From assembly GCF_900101875.1 (NCBI RefSeq), contig NZ_FNAI01000004.1, positions 1 to 64,000 on the forward strand: 64,000 nt of DNA. The letters run 5' to 3'. The first letter of the stretch is position 1; each line of letters begins with the position of its first letter. This DNA is from Mucilaginibacter pineti (GTDB lineage Bacteria > Bacteroidota > Bacteroidia > Sphingobacteriales > Sphingobacteriaceae). Shown here piece after piece: positions 17,865 through 27,209 of this stretch. The notes beneath the pieces are model-generated. The model had not been told where the DNA came from. It ran no database searches and saw only the letters and a list, made by a program, of their open reading frames with translations. The position numbers and the translations under genes were made by a program.

Positions 17865-19100
17865 TTATTCAAACTCAGCATTCAATATTGATAGCACTTC
17901 TTTTACAGTTTCTTCTTCCAAATCTGTACGTTTTACCAATTCTCCTACTGTTAAAGCCAATACCGATTTCGCTGTATCTAAACCAATACGTTTAAATTCA
18001 TCGATGATCCAGCTGTCGATCTCGTCAGTAAATTCTTCGATATCCACATCCTCATCATGCTCATCAGCCTCGCGGTAAACATCTATTTCATATCCTGTCA
18101 ATTTACCTGCCAGTTTAATGTTATGACCGCCGCGGCCAATTGCCAACGATACCTGATCGGGCTTTAAATACACTGCAGCCGTCTTTTTATCATCATCTAA
18201 CTTAATAGAAGTGATTTTTGCAGGCGATAATGCACGCTGTATATATAGCTGAATATTGTTTGTAAAGTTAATTACGTCGATATTTTCATTCTTCAATTCA
18301 CGAACGATACCGTGGATACGTGAACCTTTCATACCTACGCAGGCACCAACCGGGTCAATACGGTCATCATATGATTCAACGGCTACCTTTGCTCTTTCGC
18401 CCGGCTCACGAACTATTTTTTTAATAGTGATCAATCCGTCGAAAATTTCTGGTACTTCAAGTTCAAACAAACGTTGTAAAAACTCTGGCGCTGTACGCGA
18501 AATAATAATTTTAGGGTTGCTGTTCAGCATATCTACCTTATGAACAACCGCTTTTACGCTATCGCCCTTTTTAAAGTAATCTGCCGGTATCTGCTCTGTT
18601 TTTGGTAATAAAAGCTCATTGCCTTCATCATCCAACACCAAAGTTTCTTTTTTCCAAACCTGGTAAACTTCGCCGGTTACAATTTCGCCCACGCGATCTT
18701 TATACTTTTTGAAGATCTCGTCTTTCTCCAGTTCCAGAATTTTTGAAACCAGTGTTTGGCGTGCCGCTAAAATAGCACGGCGACCAAAACTTTCCAGCGT
18801 TATCTGCTCAATTTGCTCGTCGCCAACTTCAAGGTCGGCATCAAACAACTTGGCTTCGGCCAGTTCAACTTCCAGGTCATCATCCTCACTAAAACCATCT
18901 TCCATAACCTTACGGGTGCGCCAAATTTCTAAGTCACCGTTATCGGTATTTACAATTACGTCGCAATTTTCGTCTGTGCCGTATTTTTTCCTGATCATGC
19001 TCCTGAAAACATCTTCCAGCACGCTCATCATCGTTGGACGATCGATGTTCTTGAAATCTTTAAATTCCTGAAAAGAATCAATTAAATTAATATTGCTCAT
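17865..19100 (-). CDS. nusA: Transcription elongation/termination factor NusA
   Basis: The N-terminal RNA-polymerase-binding domain (from MSNINLIDSFQEF), the S1 domain (GEIVTGEVYQVWKKETLVL) and two KH domains (CVGMKGSRIHGIVRELKNE; LAIGRGGHNIKLAGKLTG) are in the usual order, followed by an acidic helical C-terminus. The 411-residue length is normal. It modulates pausing, termination and antitermination. It lies 4 bases after rimP and 59 bases before infB. Confidence 0.98.
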   Translation of the reverse strand: MSNINLIDSFQEFKDFKNIDRPTMMSVLEDVFRSMIRKKYGTDENCDVIVNTDNGDLEIWRTRKVMEDGFSEDDDLEVELAEAKLFDADLEVGDEQIEQITLESFGRRAILAARQTLVSKILELEKDEIFKKYKDRVGEIVTGEVYQVWKKETLVLDDEGNELLLPKTEQIPADYFKKGDSVKAVVHKVDMLNSNPKIIISRTAPEFLQRLFELEVPEIFDGLITIKKIVREPGERAKVAVESYDDRIDPVGACVGMKGSRIHGIVRELKNENIDVINFTNNIQLYIQRALSPAKITSIKLDDDKKTAAVYLKPDQVSLAIGRGGHNIKLAGKLTGYEIDVYREADEHDEDVDIEEFTDEIDSWIIDEFKRIGLDTAKSVLALTVGELVKRTDLEEETVKEVLSILNAEFE

Positions 19101-19104
19101 TTTC

Positions 19105-19569
19105 CTACTTGAATGATATTAAAACTTTTGTTTCTGTTATTTTATCAATAGGGATAACGCTTTCAACAGTTTCGGCCTTTTTCCCTTTTTCTTTTATTTT
19201 TTCTTCAATTATAATGGCATCCTCGGTTAATCCCGATAAAACACCTTCTCTTTTGGTGCCATCGGCCATTTTAATAGCCAGTGAGCGCCCTACGTTTTTG
19301 GCATATTGCCTTGGCGCCGTCAGCGGAAAATCAATCCCCGGTGATGATACTTCAAGGTTATACGCGGTTTCAATTACATTTTCCTCTTCCAGATGGAAGC
19401 CGACATGCCTGCTTACCTGCACACAATCATCAATACCAAGTCCGTTATCGCCATCAATAAGCACAATCAGCTTACCGTTCGAGTGCATTTTAATATCCAC
19501 TATAAACAGGTTTGGCTTATCGGCTATCTTTTCTTCTACCAGTTGTCTTACTCTTTTTTCAATATTCAT
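19105..19569 (-). CDS. rimP: Ribosome maturation factor RimP
   Basis: This 154-residue protein matures the 30S subunit. The N-terminal alpha/beta domain holds DGDNGLGIDDCVQVSRHVGF, and the motif YNLEVSSPGIDFPL is the RimP signature. The C-terminal SH3-like domain follows. It is the first gene of rimP-nusA-infB, with a promoter at 19662-19691. Confidence 0.96.
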   Translation of the reverse strand: MNIEKRVRQLVEEKIADKPNLFIVDIKMHSNGKLIVLIDGDNGLGIDDCVQVSRHVGFHLEEENVIETAYNLEVSSPGIDFPLTAPRQYAKNVGRSLAIKMADGTKREGVLSGLTEDAIIIEEKIKEKGKKAETVESVIPIDKITETKVLISFK

Positions 19570-19620
19570 TATCCTGATATTTCCCCGCCTTTGCAGGATG
19601 AATAATTTTTAATTGATAAA

Positions 19621-19652
19621 ATAAAAGAGGGGACAAATGCCCCCTCTTTTAT
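19621..19652 (-). terminator. Terminator-like hairpin between the rimP promoter and rimP
   Basis: ATAAAAGAGGGG (19621-19632) pairs with CCCCTCTTTTAT (19641-19652) and is flanked by A/T runs on both strands. It lies downstream of the lipoprotein gene ending at 19707, and would terminate it. It also lies downstream of the best rimP promoter, so it would be in the leader of rimP-nusA-infB, as an attenuator would be. Confidence 0.75.
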
Positions 19653-19661
19653 TAATGACTG

Positions 19662-19691
19662 CAAATATACATATTATTTTTTGATTTTCAA
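19662..19691 (-). promoter_or_regulatory. Promoter of rimP-nusA-infB
   Basis: On the minus strand TTG (19689-19691), 19 bases, TATATTTG (19662-19669): a full Bacteroidota consensus with the same spacing as the tRNA-Asp promoter. Confidence 0.65.
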
Positions 19692-19706
19692 GTGCCCCGG
19701 AGCGGT

Positions 19707-20129
19707 TTATTGCTTAAAAATCAAATCGGTATAGTGTAAACTTCCCAGCTTGTTGTGGCCGGTTATAAAATCGGTTGGCTTACTGGCGGCATCAAATTTA
19801 TAGTACCGCAAAAAATAGGTTTGCCCCGCGGCAAAAGGCGTATCGGGCGTAAACACAACCGCGCTGTCCTTAATAGCATAGGTGCCGGGCTGCACCGGCT
19901 GATAGTTTTTCAGATCAGTATCGGCAGGCATTTTATAAACCGGCATGAGGCTTTGCCAAGCCGCGCCCGATGAATCCCGACCGATATCCTGCAGCACCAG
20001 GTAATCCATACCTGATAGTTTGATGGAACGTTTATCGGGTGTGGGCATCAGACTAACCTTATTGGCAGGCGGCATGTACATGGTACAGCCCGTACATAGC
20101 AGCATAAGCAACGCAAATAGTTTATTCAT
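19707..20129 (-). CDS. Small lipoprotein
   Basis: The 140-residue product begins MNKLFALLMLLCTGCTMY with lipobox LCTGC. The mature region (VVFTPDTPFAAGQTYFLRYYKFD) looks like a beta-sandwich domain of the Ig/fibronectin kind. No catalytic motif is visible. It is a single gene whose promoter region faces the membrane-protein gene at 20219. Function unknown. Confidence 0.65.
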   Translation of the reverse strand: MNKLFALLMLLCTGCTMYMPPANKVSLMPTPDKRSIKLSGMDYLVLQDIGRDSSGAAWQSLMPVYKMPADTDLKNYQPVQPGTYAIKDSAVVFTPDTPFAAGQTYFLRYYKFDAASKPTDFITGHNKLGSLHYTDLIFKQ

Positions 20130-20218
20130 AATTTAACTTGGGTTTCATTTGGTGATATTCAAAATTAAACAGAAATTAACAGATTTAAACACTTAGACGC
20201 CCCTTAAAACCAAATCTT

Positions 20219-20749
20219 ATGACCTCGAAAAACCTATGGACCATTATTATAAAAATAACCGGTATTTATCTCATTTGGCATTTTACATTTTTGTTACCCC
20301 AGATTTTAACCGTAATTATTTATTTGGGGCAAGACAAAACGCAATTGATAAGCACCGCAGTGGTACTTGTTTCCGAAATAGTTATTAATATCATATTGCT
20401 TTATTATTTTCTTTTTAGAACAGATTGGGTTATCCTAAAATTAAAATTGGAAAACGGGCTTGATGAAGAAACCGCCAAACTAAATATAGATCAAACAAAC
20501 GTTTTAAGAATAGCTATAATTATATTGGGTGGCGTATTATTTGTTGATGCCATACCGTTGCTTTTCAATTATCTTTTCGCCTACTATCAACACGGCGACG
20601 CGTACAATGGATTTAAACAGAACCCATCATCGCCGTGGGTATTGTTTGCGTTCTTAAAAGGCATCATCAGCTTTTTTATGGTAAAAGAAAATAAATTGAT
20701 TGCCAATTTTATTGAACAGCAAAAAAACCCATCAGAACCACAACAGTAA
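20219..20749 (+). CDS. Hypothetical membrane protein
   Basis: This 176-residue protein has about four hydrophobic segments (near residues 8-35, 42-62, 90-112 and 138-156) separated by short polar loops. The loop between segments 2 and 3 is charged (KLENGLDEETAKLN). I recognise no family. It ends 67 bases before the convergent S9 peptidase gene and shares a terminator with it. Confidence 0.6.
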   Translation: MTSKNLWTIIIKITGIYLIWHFTFLLPQILTVIIYLGQDKTQLISTAVVLVSEIVINIILLYYFLFRTDWVILKLKLENGLDEETAKLNIDQTNVLRIAIIILGGVLFVDAIPLLFNYLFAYYQHGDAYNGFKQNPSSPWVLFAFLKGIISFFMVKENKLIANFIEQQKNPSEPQQ

Positions 20750-20785
20750 GGCGAGTCGCTAAATTTAATTTAACACCAAACAAGA

Positions 20786-20809
20786 AACGGCCGGGATATC
20801 CCGGCCGTT
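20786..20809. terminator. Bidirectional terminator between convergent genes
   Basis: A perfect 24-bp palindrome built on AACGGCCGGGAT and its complement lies between the stops at 20749 (+) and 20816 (-). A T-rich tail follows on the plus strand (TTCTTATTTT). Confidence 0.8.
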
Positions 20810-20815
20810 CTTATT

Positions 20816-23185
20816 TTACTGCTTCCTCAGCGTTGTTTCAAATAGTTTAAATATCCGTTTATACTCATCGGCCCAGCTGCTGGGTTGTTCAAAGGCGTGG
20901 TCTTCTACCGGGTATGATGCCAGCTCCCAGTTGTCCTTGTGCAGCTCAATAAGCTTTTGGCTCAGGCGAATGATATCCTGATAGTTCACGTTTTGATCTA
21001 TCATCCCGTGCAGCATCAGCAGGTTACCTTTAAGTCCGTTGGCAAAATATATCGGCGAACTTTTACGATAGGCATTTTCATCGGTAAAGGGCTCATTTAA
21101 AATATTGGCCGTGTACTCGTGGTTGTAATGCGCCCAATCGGTAACGGAACGGATGGCGCCACCCGCCGCAAAAACATCGGGCTCGGTAAACATGGCCATC
21201 AGCGTAATAAAGCCGCCGTATGAGCCGCCGTACAAACCTACGTGCTTAGGATTTACACCATATTTATCAACAAGATATTTCACACCATCCACCTGGTCGG
21301 TCAAATCTTTGCCGCCCATGTGACGGTAAATGCCCGTACGCCAGTCCCGGCCGTAGCCCGCGCTGGCGGTGTAGTCAACGTCAAGCACAGTATAGCCGTT
21401 ATCGGCCAGCATATTGTTAAACATATACTCGCGGAAGTAATAGCTCCATGAATAGGTAACGTTTTGCAGGTAACCGGCACCATGTACAAAAACAACCGCA
21501 GGCTTAGCCGGGTCTACTTTTTTAGGAAGATACAGGCGCGCGTATACATCGGCACCGTAACGGTTTTTAAAGGTGATGATCTCCGGATCGCGCCAAGGGT
21601 ATGAATTGTATTCGGCAGATACCGAAGTGGTAACTTTAACCGCTTTTGCACCCGGCTTGTTGGCCTGTACGTACAGTTCCCATGGCTTGTTGGAGTAAGA
21701 GTAACGGATAGCCAGCCATTTTTCATCGGGCGAAAGTGATACTTCGTTGCCGCCCTTCATGCCTGTAATTTTAACCGGACTGCCGCCGCTAACCGGGATG
21801 CGGTAGAAATGCGTTATCCCCGGATGATCGATATTGGCGGTAAAGTAAAATGTTTTTTTATCGTTGGAGAGCTTTAGGGTTTGCACTTCCCATTTGCCGC
21901 TGGTTAGCTGTTTTTTGGTACCGGTATTTACATCAACAACGTAAATGTGCGAGTAGCCGCTTGCTTCGCTCTGGTAATAAATATTGGCATTATCAATAAA
22001 GCCAATATTCCCCCCGCCGTTATCTATACCCGGCCCGCCTATCCATGCTTCATCACGCTGGCGGTCAAGCAGTGATAGCCTGCCGCTTGCTGCATCAAGG
22101 CGCATGATCCAGCGGTCTTTATTATCCTGGGAGTTGATAACCACCACGGCGTTTTTGCCGTCTTCGCTCCATACCGGAGGGTCGATAGTTACCTGCCTGT
22201 CGGCGTTGGCTTTCTTAAGTTCGGCCAGTTCTTTAGGGTAATCCTTCACGTAATCGGGCAGGTCTTTTATCCCAAGGATGTCTTTAGTATTAACCTTATA
22301 AACCGTATCGCGCTGCCTGTCATAAACAAACATTTCTGAAGTTGATGAGGCGCGGCCCACTTTAGACCGGTTTGGAATATCCTCTGTATAGCCCGATTCG
22401 GTAACGTAATTTGGCACAATGGCCTCTTTTACATCGTCGGCAGTTTTAATAAGCAGATAGGTTACAAACCTGCTATCCGGACTTAGCTTAACCCGGGCTA
22501 CCCTTTTATCGCCAAAAACTAATTCTTTTAATCCCTTAACCTGTAAACCGGCGTATTGCGCGGAATCAAGTTTCGCTTGTTTGTTCTCTTCCTTTATAAT
22601 GTCAAAAAGTTCAAGCTGCTGCTTTTTAAGCCAAACATCCTGCTGGTTGCCGTCGGAAGGGCGTTTTCTGTCGCCGGCCGATTTTACAAAGTTAGTGAGC
22701 TGCTGCAAGCCGCTTCCGTTAAGCTTCATGGCAAAAAGGTTGTTGCCCTGGCTGTATATTATTTCGCTTTCATCACCGCTGAAAGCCGGGCTGCCTTCGC
22801 GCTGCTCGGTATGAGTTAGGCGGTTAATTTTGCCCGTTTTAAGATCTTCAATAAAAATATCGCCATTTTTTTCAAACACCTTTTGGGTTAGCTTTTTATT
22901 GAGGCTGCCGCCATAAGGCGACGGCAAATCTCGCTGGGTTGCAAGGCTTACCTTTTGTGGTTTAGTATCTGTCGGGGTAATGGTAAACAGATCGTTAGCA
23001 GCGCTTACATCCGGGTTCCAGTTAAAGTAGATATTTTTACTGTCGTTACTCCAGCGGATATTTGAGGGTGATACACCGATCCATTTTGGATCGCGCATAA
23101 TTTTTTCGATGGTGAGTGTGTCCAGTTTTTGGGCAAACGAGGCGGTGCTGCAAGTAAGCAATAGTGCAGTAAATAGTTTTTTCAT
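20816..23185 (-). CDS. S9 family peptidase (prolyl oligopeptidase / DPP IV-like)
   Basis: A signal peptide (MKKLFTALLLTCSTASFAQ) is followed by an N-terminal beta-propeller of WD40-like units (residues about 30-500) and a C-terminal alpha/beta-hydrolase domain. The catalytic serine lies in YGGSYGGF (near residue 656), the Asp in LHGMIDQNV and the His in EDHAFEQ. It is a secreted peptidase that cleaves short peptides, probably in the periplasm. The family includes dipeptidyl and acylaminoacyl peptidases; the exact specificity is not assignable. Confidence 0.9.
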   Translation of the reverse strand: MKKLFTALLLTCSTASFAQKLDTLTIEKIMRDPKWIGVSPSNIRWSNDSKNIYFNWNPDVSAANDLFTITPTDTKPQKVSLATQRDLPSPYGGSLNKKLTQKVFEKNGDIFIEDLKTGKINRLTHTEQREGSPAFSGDESEIIYSQGNNLFAMKLNGSGLQQLTNFVKSAGDRKRPSDGNQQDVWLKKQQLELFDIIKEENKQAKLDSAQYAGLQVKGLKELVFGDKRVARVKLSPDSRFVTYLLIKTADDVKEAIVPNYVTESGYTEDIPNRSKVGRASSTSEMFVYDRQRDTVYKVNTKDILGIKDLPDYVKDYPKELAELKKANADRQVTIDPPVWSEDGKNAVVVINSQDNKDRWIMRLDAASGRLSLLDRQRDEAWIGGPGIDNGGGNIGFIDNANIYYQSEASGYSHIYVVDVNTGTKKQLTSGKWEVQTLKLSNDKKTFYFTANIDHPGITHFYRIPVSGGSPVKITGMKGGNEVSLSPDEKWLAIRYSYSNKPWELYVQANKPGAKAVKVTTSVSAEYNSYPWRDPEIITFKNRYGADVYARLYLPKKVDPAKPAVVFVHGAGYLQNVTYSWSYYFREYMFNNMLADNGYTVLDVDYTASAGYGRDWRTGIYRHMGGKDLTDQVDGVKYLVDKYGVNPKHVGLYGGSYGGFITLMAMFTEPDVFAAGGAIRSVTDWAHYNHEYTANILNEPFTDENAYRKSSPIYFANGLKGNLLMLHGMIDQNVNYQDIIRLSQKLIELHKDNWELASYPVEDHAFEQPSSWADEYKRIFKLFETTLRKQ

Positions 23186-23277
23186 GCGGATATTTTAAGC
23201 CGTTTTGTAAGTTACGCCATGCAATTTAGCAGTTTAACTAATCATTGCTAATTTTAACAGCTTTATTGTTACAAAAA

Positions 23278-23796
23278 ATGGAACTAAACGGAAACGGATT
23301 TACTCTACGCACCTGGAAATCAGACGATTCCGAATCGTTAAAGAAAAATGCCGACAATACCAATATTTCTGATTTCCTGTTCGACAGGTTTCCATCGCCC
23401 TATACATTGGCCGAAGCGCACCATTTCATCGGCCTTAAAATGAACCAGGATCCGGTTACCAATTTCGCCATAACCATTAACGACGAAGTTATTGGCGTAA
23501 TAGGTTTGGATTTGAGGGAAGATGTTTACAGTAAGGCCCCTTTACTTGGCTATTGGTTAAGCGAACACCTTTGGGGTAAAGGCATCATGCCGCAAGCCAT
23601 AAAACTTATTGTTGCGTATGGGTTTGCAAATTTCCCCATTGTACGGATACAGGCGGGCGTGTTGGGCAACAACCCAAAATCTATGCGGGTACTGGAAAAA
23701 GCAGGGTTCACCAAAGAAGCCGTTTTAAAGAACGCCATTATAAAAAACGGGATAATTTTAGATGAGCATATATATGCCATCCTAAAACCCGAGTAA
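23278..23796 (+). CDS. GNAT N-acetyltransferase (RimJ/RimL-like)
   Basis: I chose the ATG at 23278 (MELNGNGFTLRTWKSDD), because the upstream in-frame start adds a non-conserved leader. The 172-residue protein has the GNAT3-type layout: FTLRTW start, LGYWLSEHLWGKGIMPQA for acetyl-CoA binding (in place of the usual QxxGxG) and LEKAGFTKE near the end. It acetylates an amino group, perhaps a protein N-terminus. The substrate is not predictable. Confidence 0.88.
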   Translation: MELNGNGFTLRTWKSDDSESLKKNADNTNISDFLFDRFPSPYTLAEAHHFIGLKMNQDPVTNFAITINDEVIGVIGLDLREDVYSKAPLLGYWLSEHLWGKGIMPQAIKLIVAYGFANFPIVRIQAGVLGNNPKSMRVLEKAGFTKEAVLKNAIIKNGIILDEHIYAILKPE

Positions 23797-23816
23797 AAGA
23801 AAAAGAGTGGATTCTA

Positions 23817-23875
23817 ATCCTTGCTCCAAAAGTCCTTGCTCCTTTGTCCAAAAAGTCCTTACTCCTTCTCCAACT
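23817..23875. repeat. Degenerate word repeat abutting the aldolase stop
   Basis: The unit AAGGACTTTTTGGA (minus strand) occurs as tandem variants at 23817-23875. The array starts in the stop-codon region of the aldolase gene (GAGAAGGAGTAAGGAC) and fills the gap to the convergent acetyltransferase. Confidence 0.65.
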
Positions 23876-24881
23876 CCGGCGAATATTCACCACGACGGGC
23901 TGCATTGTTGATGCTGGCGCGTTTATAAAGAAGTTGCTGGGCTACGGCCACGTTCTCATCCTTCCCAGCCCAGTATTCCATAGCCGGCTGCTGTACCGCA
24001 CGGGCAAAAGAAAATGTAAGCGCCCAGGGCAGTTTATTTTTGTATTTACTGTGCATGGCGCTTAAATGTGCGCTGGCATCCTGCGCCGATTGTCCGCCCG
24101 AAAGAAAGGCCACACCCGGCACTGCTGCAGGCACGCAACGCAATAGGCATTTCACGGTTTCATCAGCCACCGTATCCACATCAGCTTGCACCACTGCATT
24201 CAGACCGGAGAGTACCATATTGGGTTTTAATATCATGCCCTCCAGGTAAACACGCTGGGCTATAAGCACCTCAAAAACTATATGCAGCACACGCTGGGTA
24301 ACTTCAAAACAACGCTCGATGGTATGGTCGCCATCCATCAGCACTTCGGGTTCAACAATGGGTACTACCCCCGCTTCCTGGCAAAGTGCGGCGTAACGGG
24401 CAAGCGCATGCGCGTTGGCATATATGTTGGCATCCGTTGGGATATCGGCAGCAATGGTAATTACGGCGCGCCATTTGGCAAACTTTAAACCGGCTGCGGC
24501 GTAATCTTTTAAACGCTCTCGCAGGCCGTCAAGTCCTTCGGTTATTTTTTCACCGGGGAAAGCAGGCTGATCTTTGGCACCTTCATCCAACTTAATACCC
24601 GGGATGATGCCGCCTTTAACCAGCAGATCGATAAACGAAGTGCCATCCGCCGCCGACTGCTTTGTGGTTTCATCAAACAAAATAGCCCCGCTAATACACT
24701 CGCCCAGTTTGGGAGTGGTTACAATCAATTCGCGGTATTTGCGGCGGTATTCTATAGTTTGCGGAATGCCGGCTTCGGCAAAGCGTTTGTTGCAGGTGGC
24801 AACGCTTTCGTCCATAGCCAACAGACCTTTATCGCCTGCCATTAGTTTTTGTGCGGTTTCTTTAAGAGCTTGCTTATCCAT
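23859..24881 (-). CDS. Fructose-bisphosphate aldolase, class I
   Basis: This Schiff-base aldolase of glycolysis/gluconeogenesis has 340 residues. The N-terminus GLLAMDESVATCNKRF, the KFAKWRAVI segment, VPIVEPEVLMDG and the Schiff-base lysine strand GMILKPNMVL are those of eukaryotic-type class I aldolases, followed by FLSGGQSAQDAS. It acts as a cytosolic tetramer in the family. The gene is monocistronic. Confidence 0.95.
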   Translation of the reverse strand: MDKQALKETAQKLMAGDKGLLAMDESVATCNKRFAEAGIPQTIEYRRKYRELIVTTPKLGECISGAILFDETTKQSAADGTSFIDLLVKGGIIPGIKLDEGAKDQPAFPGEKITEGLDGLRERLKDYAAAGLKFAKWRAVITIAADIPTDANIYANAHALARYAALCQEAGVVPIVEPEVLMDGDHTIERCFEVTQRVLHIVFEVLIAQRVYLEGMILKPNMVLSGLNAVVQADVDTVADETVKCLLRCVPAAVPGVAFLSGGQSAQDASAHLSAMHSKYKNKLPWALTFSFARAVQQPAMEYWAGKDENVAVAQQLLYKRASINNAARRGEYSPELEKE

Positions 24882-25097
24882 TGTTGTAAAGGCTGATATG
24901 TGCTATAAAGAACGTTATTCAATCCCCCTTTGTTTGCAATGGAAATGCAAGAAAAAAGGTACGTTTTAAGTTTGTGTTAGTTTACTTACAGTGCCCGGTT
25001 ATTCGCCGCTTTTTTATGATATTGACGGTTTGATTTAAAAAAAACAGAGAATAAAGTCGTAAAATAGCAGAGACATTTAAAAGATCACAAGTGAGAA

Positions 25098-25616
25098 ATG
25101 GAATTAACGACAAACATTATTGCCAAAAAATGTGATACGGTTTTAGATGAGCTATTATTGTTTGCCGACGACATAATTTCATTCGGACCTAGAATAACCG
25201 ATAACCGACTGGAATTATTTGAGAAACTGCTTGGCTTTGAATTTCCGTTTGATTTTAAATATATAATGAAAAAGCACAACGGCATTTCATTAATGGGAAC
25301 AGGTATTTGCGGATTAGATAATGAATTACTACTCGGCTCATCTCTTGATGAGATGTATAAATTTGAGCACTTTGAAGTGTACAATAAAATGCCCCTTGAA
25401 TTTTTTCCCTTTTCGCCAGATGGGTTTGGCAATCACTATTGCTTTGATCTATCAAAACTTAGTGATGGAACATGCCCTGTTGTTTTTTGGCAGCATGATA
25501 TTATTTATAATAATGATGAGGTAGAGGTGTGTTATTTGAATTTAACTGCCTGGATAAAGGAAGTGATGATTGATTGGACACTTGATGATACCAATTATGA
25601 TGGAACGAGTAAATAA
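25098..25616 (+). CDS. SMI1/KNR4 (SUKH) family protein
   Basis: This 172-residue protein follows the SUKH-1 pattern: LEKLLGFEFPFDFKYIMKKHNG at residues 36-57, then LGSSLDEMY, MPLEFFPFSPDGFGNHYCFD and VVFWQHD. Family members are commonly immunity proteins against contact-dependent or polymorphic toxins, but many are solitary with unknown role. No toxin gene is adjacent. It could be an orphan immunity gene. Confidence 0.85.
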   Translation: MELTTNIIAKKCDTVLDELLLFADDIISFGPRITDNRLELFEKLLGFEFPFDFKYIMKKHNGISLMGTGICGLDNELLLGSSLDEMYKFEHFEVYNKMPLEFFPFSPDGFGNHYCFDLSKLSDGTCPVVFWQHDIIYNNDEVEVCYLNLTAWIKEVMIDWTLDDTNYDGTSK

Positions 25617-25695
25617 TCTATAAGGTCTTTTATCAATCGCCCAATACAGGCTCGCCATCTCCTCCAAAATGTACTAAAAAGATTACCGTTACCGG

Positions 25696-25726
25696 TTCCC
25701 TTAGTACATATAAAACCATAACTTTG
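25696..25726 (+). promoter_or_regulatory. Promoter of fumC
   Basis: TAACTTTG (25719-25726) matches the TAnnTTTG element, with TTC at 25696-25698 about 20 bases upstream. It predicts a very short leader before the ATG at 25747. Confidence 0.5.
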
Positions 25727-25746
25727 CCCCTGCAAAATTTAATACC

Positions 25747-27144
25747 ATGAGTTTCAGAACCGAACATGATACTATGGGCGAGGTACAAGTACCTGCCGAT
25801 AAATACTGGGGAGCACAAACAGAACGTTCACGCAATAATTTTAAAATTGGTCCCGAGGCTTCTATGCCTAAGGAGATCATAGATGCGTTTGCTTATCTGA
25901 AAAAAGCCGCCGCCTATACTAATACTGATCTTGGCGTACTAACCGCTGAAAAACGTGATCTGATAGCACAGGTTTGTGATGAGATATTAACCGGTGCGCT
26001 GGCATCAGAATTTCCGCTGGTGATCTGGCAAACAGGCTCGGGCACGCAATCAAACATGAACGTGAACGAGGTAGTGGCCAACCGTTCGCACGTATTACAG
26101 GGCAATAAACTTGGCGAAGGCAAAACCTTCATCCACCCGAATGATGATGTAAATAAATCGCAATCATCAAACGATACCTACCCTACCGCCATGCACATTG
26201 CAGCCTATAAAATACTGATGGATGTAACCATCCCTGGTATTGAAAAACTGCGCGATACTTTGCAGGCAAAGGTTGAAGCCTTTAAATCGGTAGTAAAGAT
26301 TGGTCGTACCCATTTGATGGATGCTACGCCGCTTACTTTGGGCCAGGAATTTTCGGGCTATGTATCGCAGCTGAACCACGGCTTAAAAGCATTAAGGAAT
26401 ACGTTAGATCACCTTTCTGAACTTGCTTTGGGCGGTACAGCCGTAGGTACAGGCATCAACACCCCCAAAGGATATGATGTAAAAGTGGCTGAATACATTG
26501 CCCAATTCACAGGCTTGCCATTCATCACCGCCGAAAATAAATTTGAAGCATTGGCGGCACATGATGCCATTGTTGAAAGCCACGGCGCGCTTAAGCAAAT
26601 TGCCGTTTCATTAATGAAAATAGCTAACGACATCAGGATGCTGGCATCTGGTCCGCGTTCGGGGATCGGGGAGATCCATATTCCGGATAACGAGCCGGGA
26701 TCATCAATTATGCCGGGCAAGGTTAATCCAACCCAAAACGAAGCCGTTACCATGGTAGCCGCGCAGGTTATGGGTAATGATGTAACCATTTCTATAGGTG
26801 GTTCAAACGGTCATTATGAACTGAACGTATTTAAACCGGTTATGGCTGCTAACTTTTTACAGTCGGCCCGTTTAATTGGCGACGCCTGCGTATCGTTTAA
26901 TGATCATTGCGCAGTTGGTATCGAGCCGAATTACGAAGGCATTAAAAAACACCTTGAAAATTCACTGATGCTGGTTACAGCCCTTAACCCGCACATTGGG
27001 TATGAGAATGCTGCAAAAATTGCCAAAACAGCATTAAAAGAGGGCAGCTCGCTCCGCGAGGCGGCAATTGGTTTAGGCTTGCTAACCAACGAACAGTTCG
27101 ATGAGTGGGTTCGTCCCGAAAATATGATAGGCTCATTAAAATAA
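25747..27144 (+). CDS. fumC: Fumarate hydratase, class II
   Basis: This 465-residue cytosolic enzyme interconverts fumarate and malate in the citric acid cycle. [12 protein letters not shown], the segment [20 protein letters not shown] and the fumarase/aspartase signature [11 protein letters not shown] with its catalytic serine loop are all present. The iron-independent class II fold is complete. It is followed by a compact hairpin terminator. Confidence 0.97.
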   Translation: MSFRTEHDTMGEVQVPADKYWGAQTERSRNNFKIGPEASMPKEIIDAFAYLKKAAAYTNTDLGVLTAEKRDLIAQVCDEILTGALASEFPLVIWQTGSGTQSNMNVNEVVANRSHVLQGNKLGEGKTFIHPNDDVNKSQSSNDTYPTAMHIAAYKILMDVTIPGIEKLRDTLQAKVEAFKSVVKIGRTHLMDATPLTLGQEFSGYVSQLNHGLKALRNTLDHLSELALGGTAVGTGINTPKGYDVKVAEYIAQFTGLPFITAENKFEALAAHDAIVESHGALKQIAVSLMKIANDIRMLASGPRSGIGEIHIPDNEPGSSIMPGKVNPTQNEAVTMVAAQVMGNDVTISIGGSNGHYELNVFKPVMAANFLQSARLIGDACVSFNDHCAVGIEPNYEGIKKHLENSLMLVTALNPHIGYENAAKIAKTALKEGSSLREAAIGLGLLTNEQFDEWVRPENMIGSLK

Positions 27145-27150
27145 GAAGCC

Positions 27151-27187
27151 TCACCCCAACCCCTCTCCAATGGAGAGGGGCTTTTTA
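27151..27187 (+). terminator. Terminator of fumC (CCCCTCTCC hairpin)
   Basis: CCCCTCTCCA and TGGAGAGGGG form a tight hairpin followed by CTTTTTATTT. The preceding CTCACCCCAA makes it resemble a widely dispersed bacterial repeat used as a terminator. Confidence 0.7.
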
Positions 27188-27209
27188 TTTACTGAATAGC
27201 GCTCTACAT

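Noticed and set aside
19109..19612. Plus-strand ORF opposite rimP
   Set aside because: It is a shadow of rimP with no domain and no promoter.
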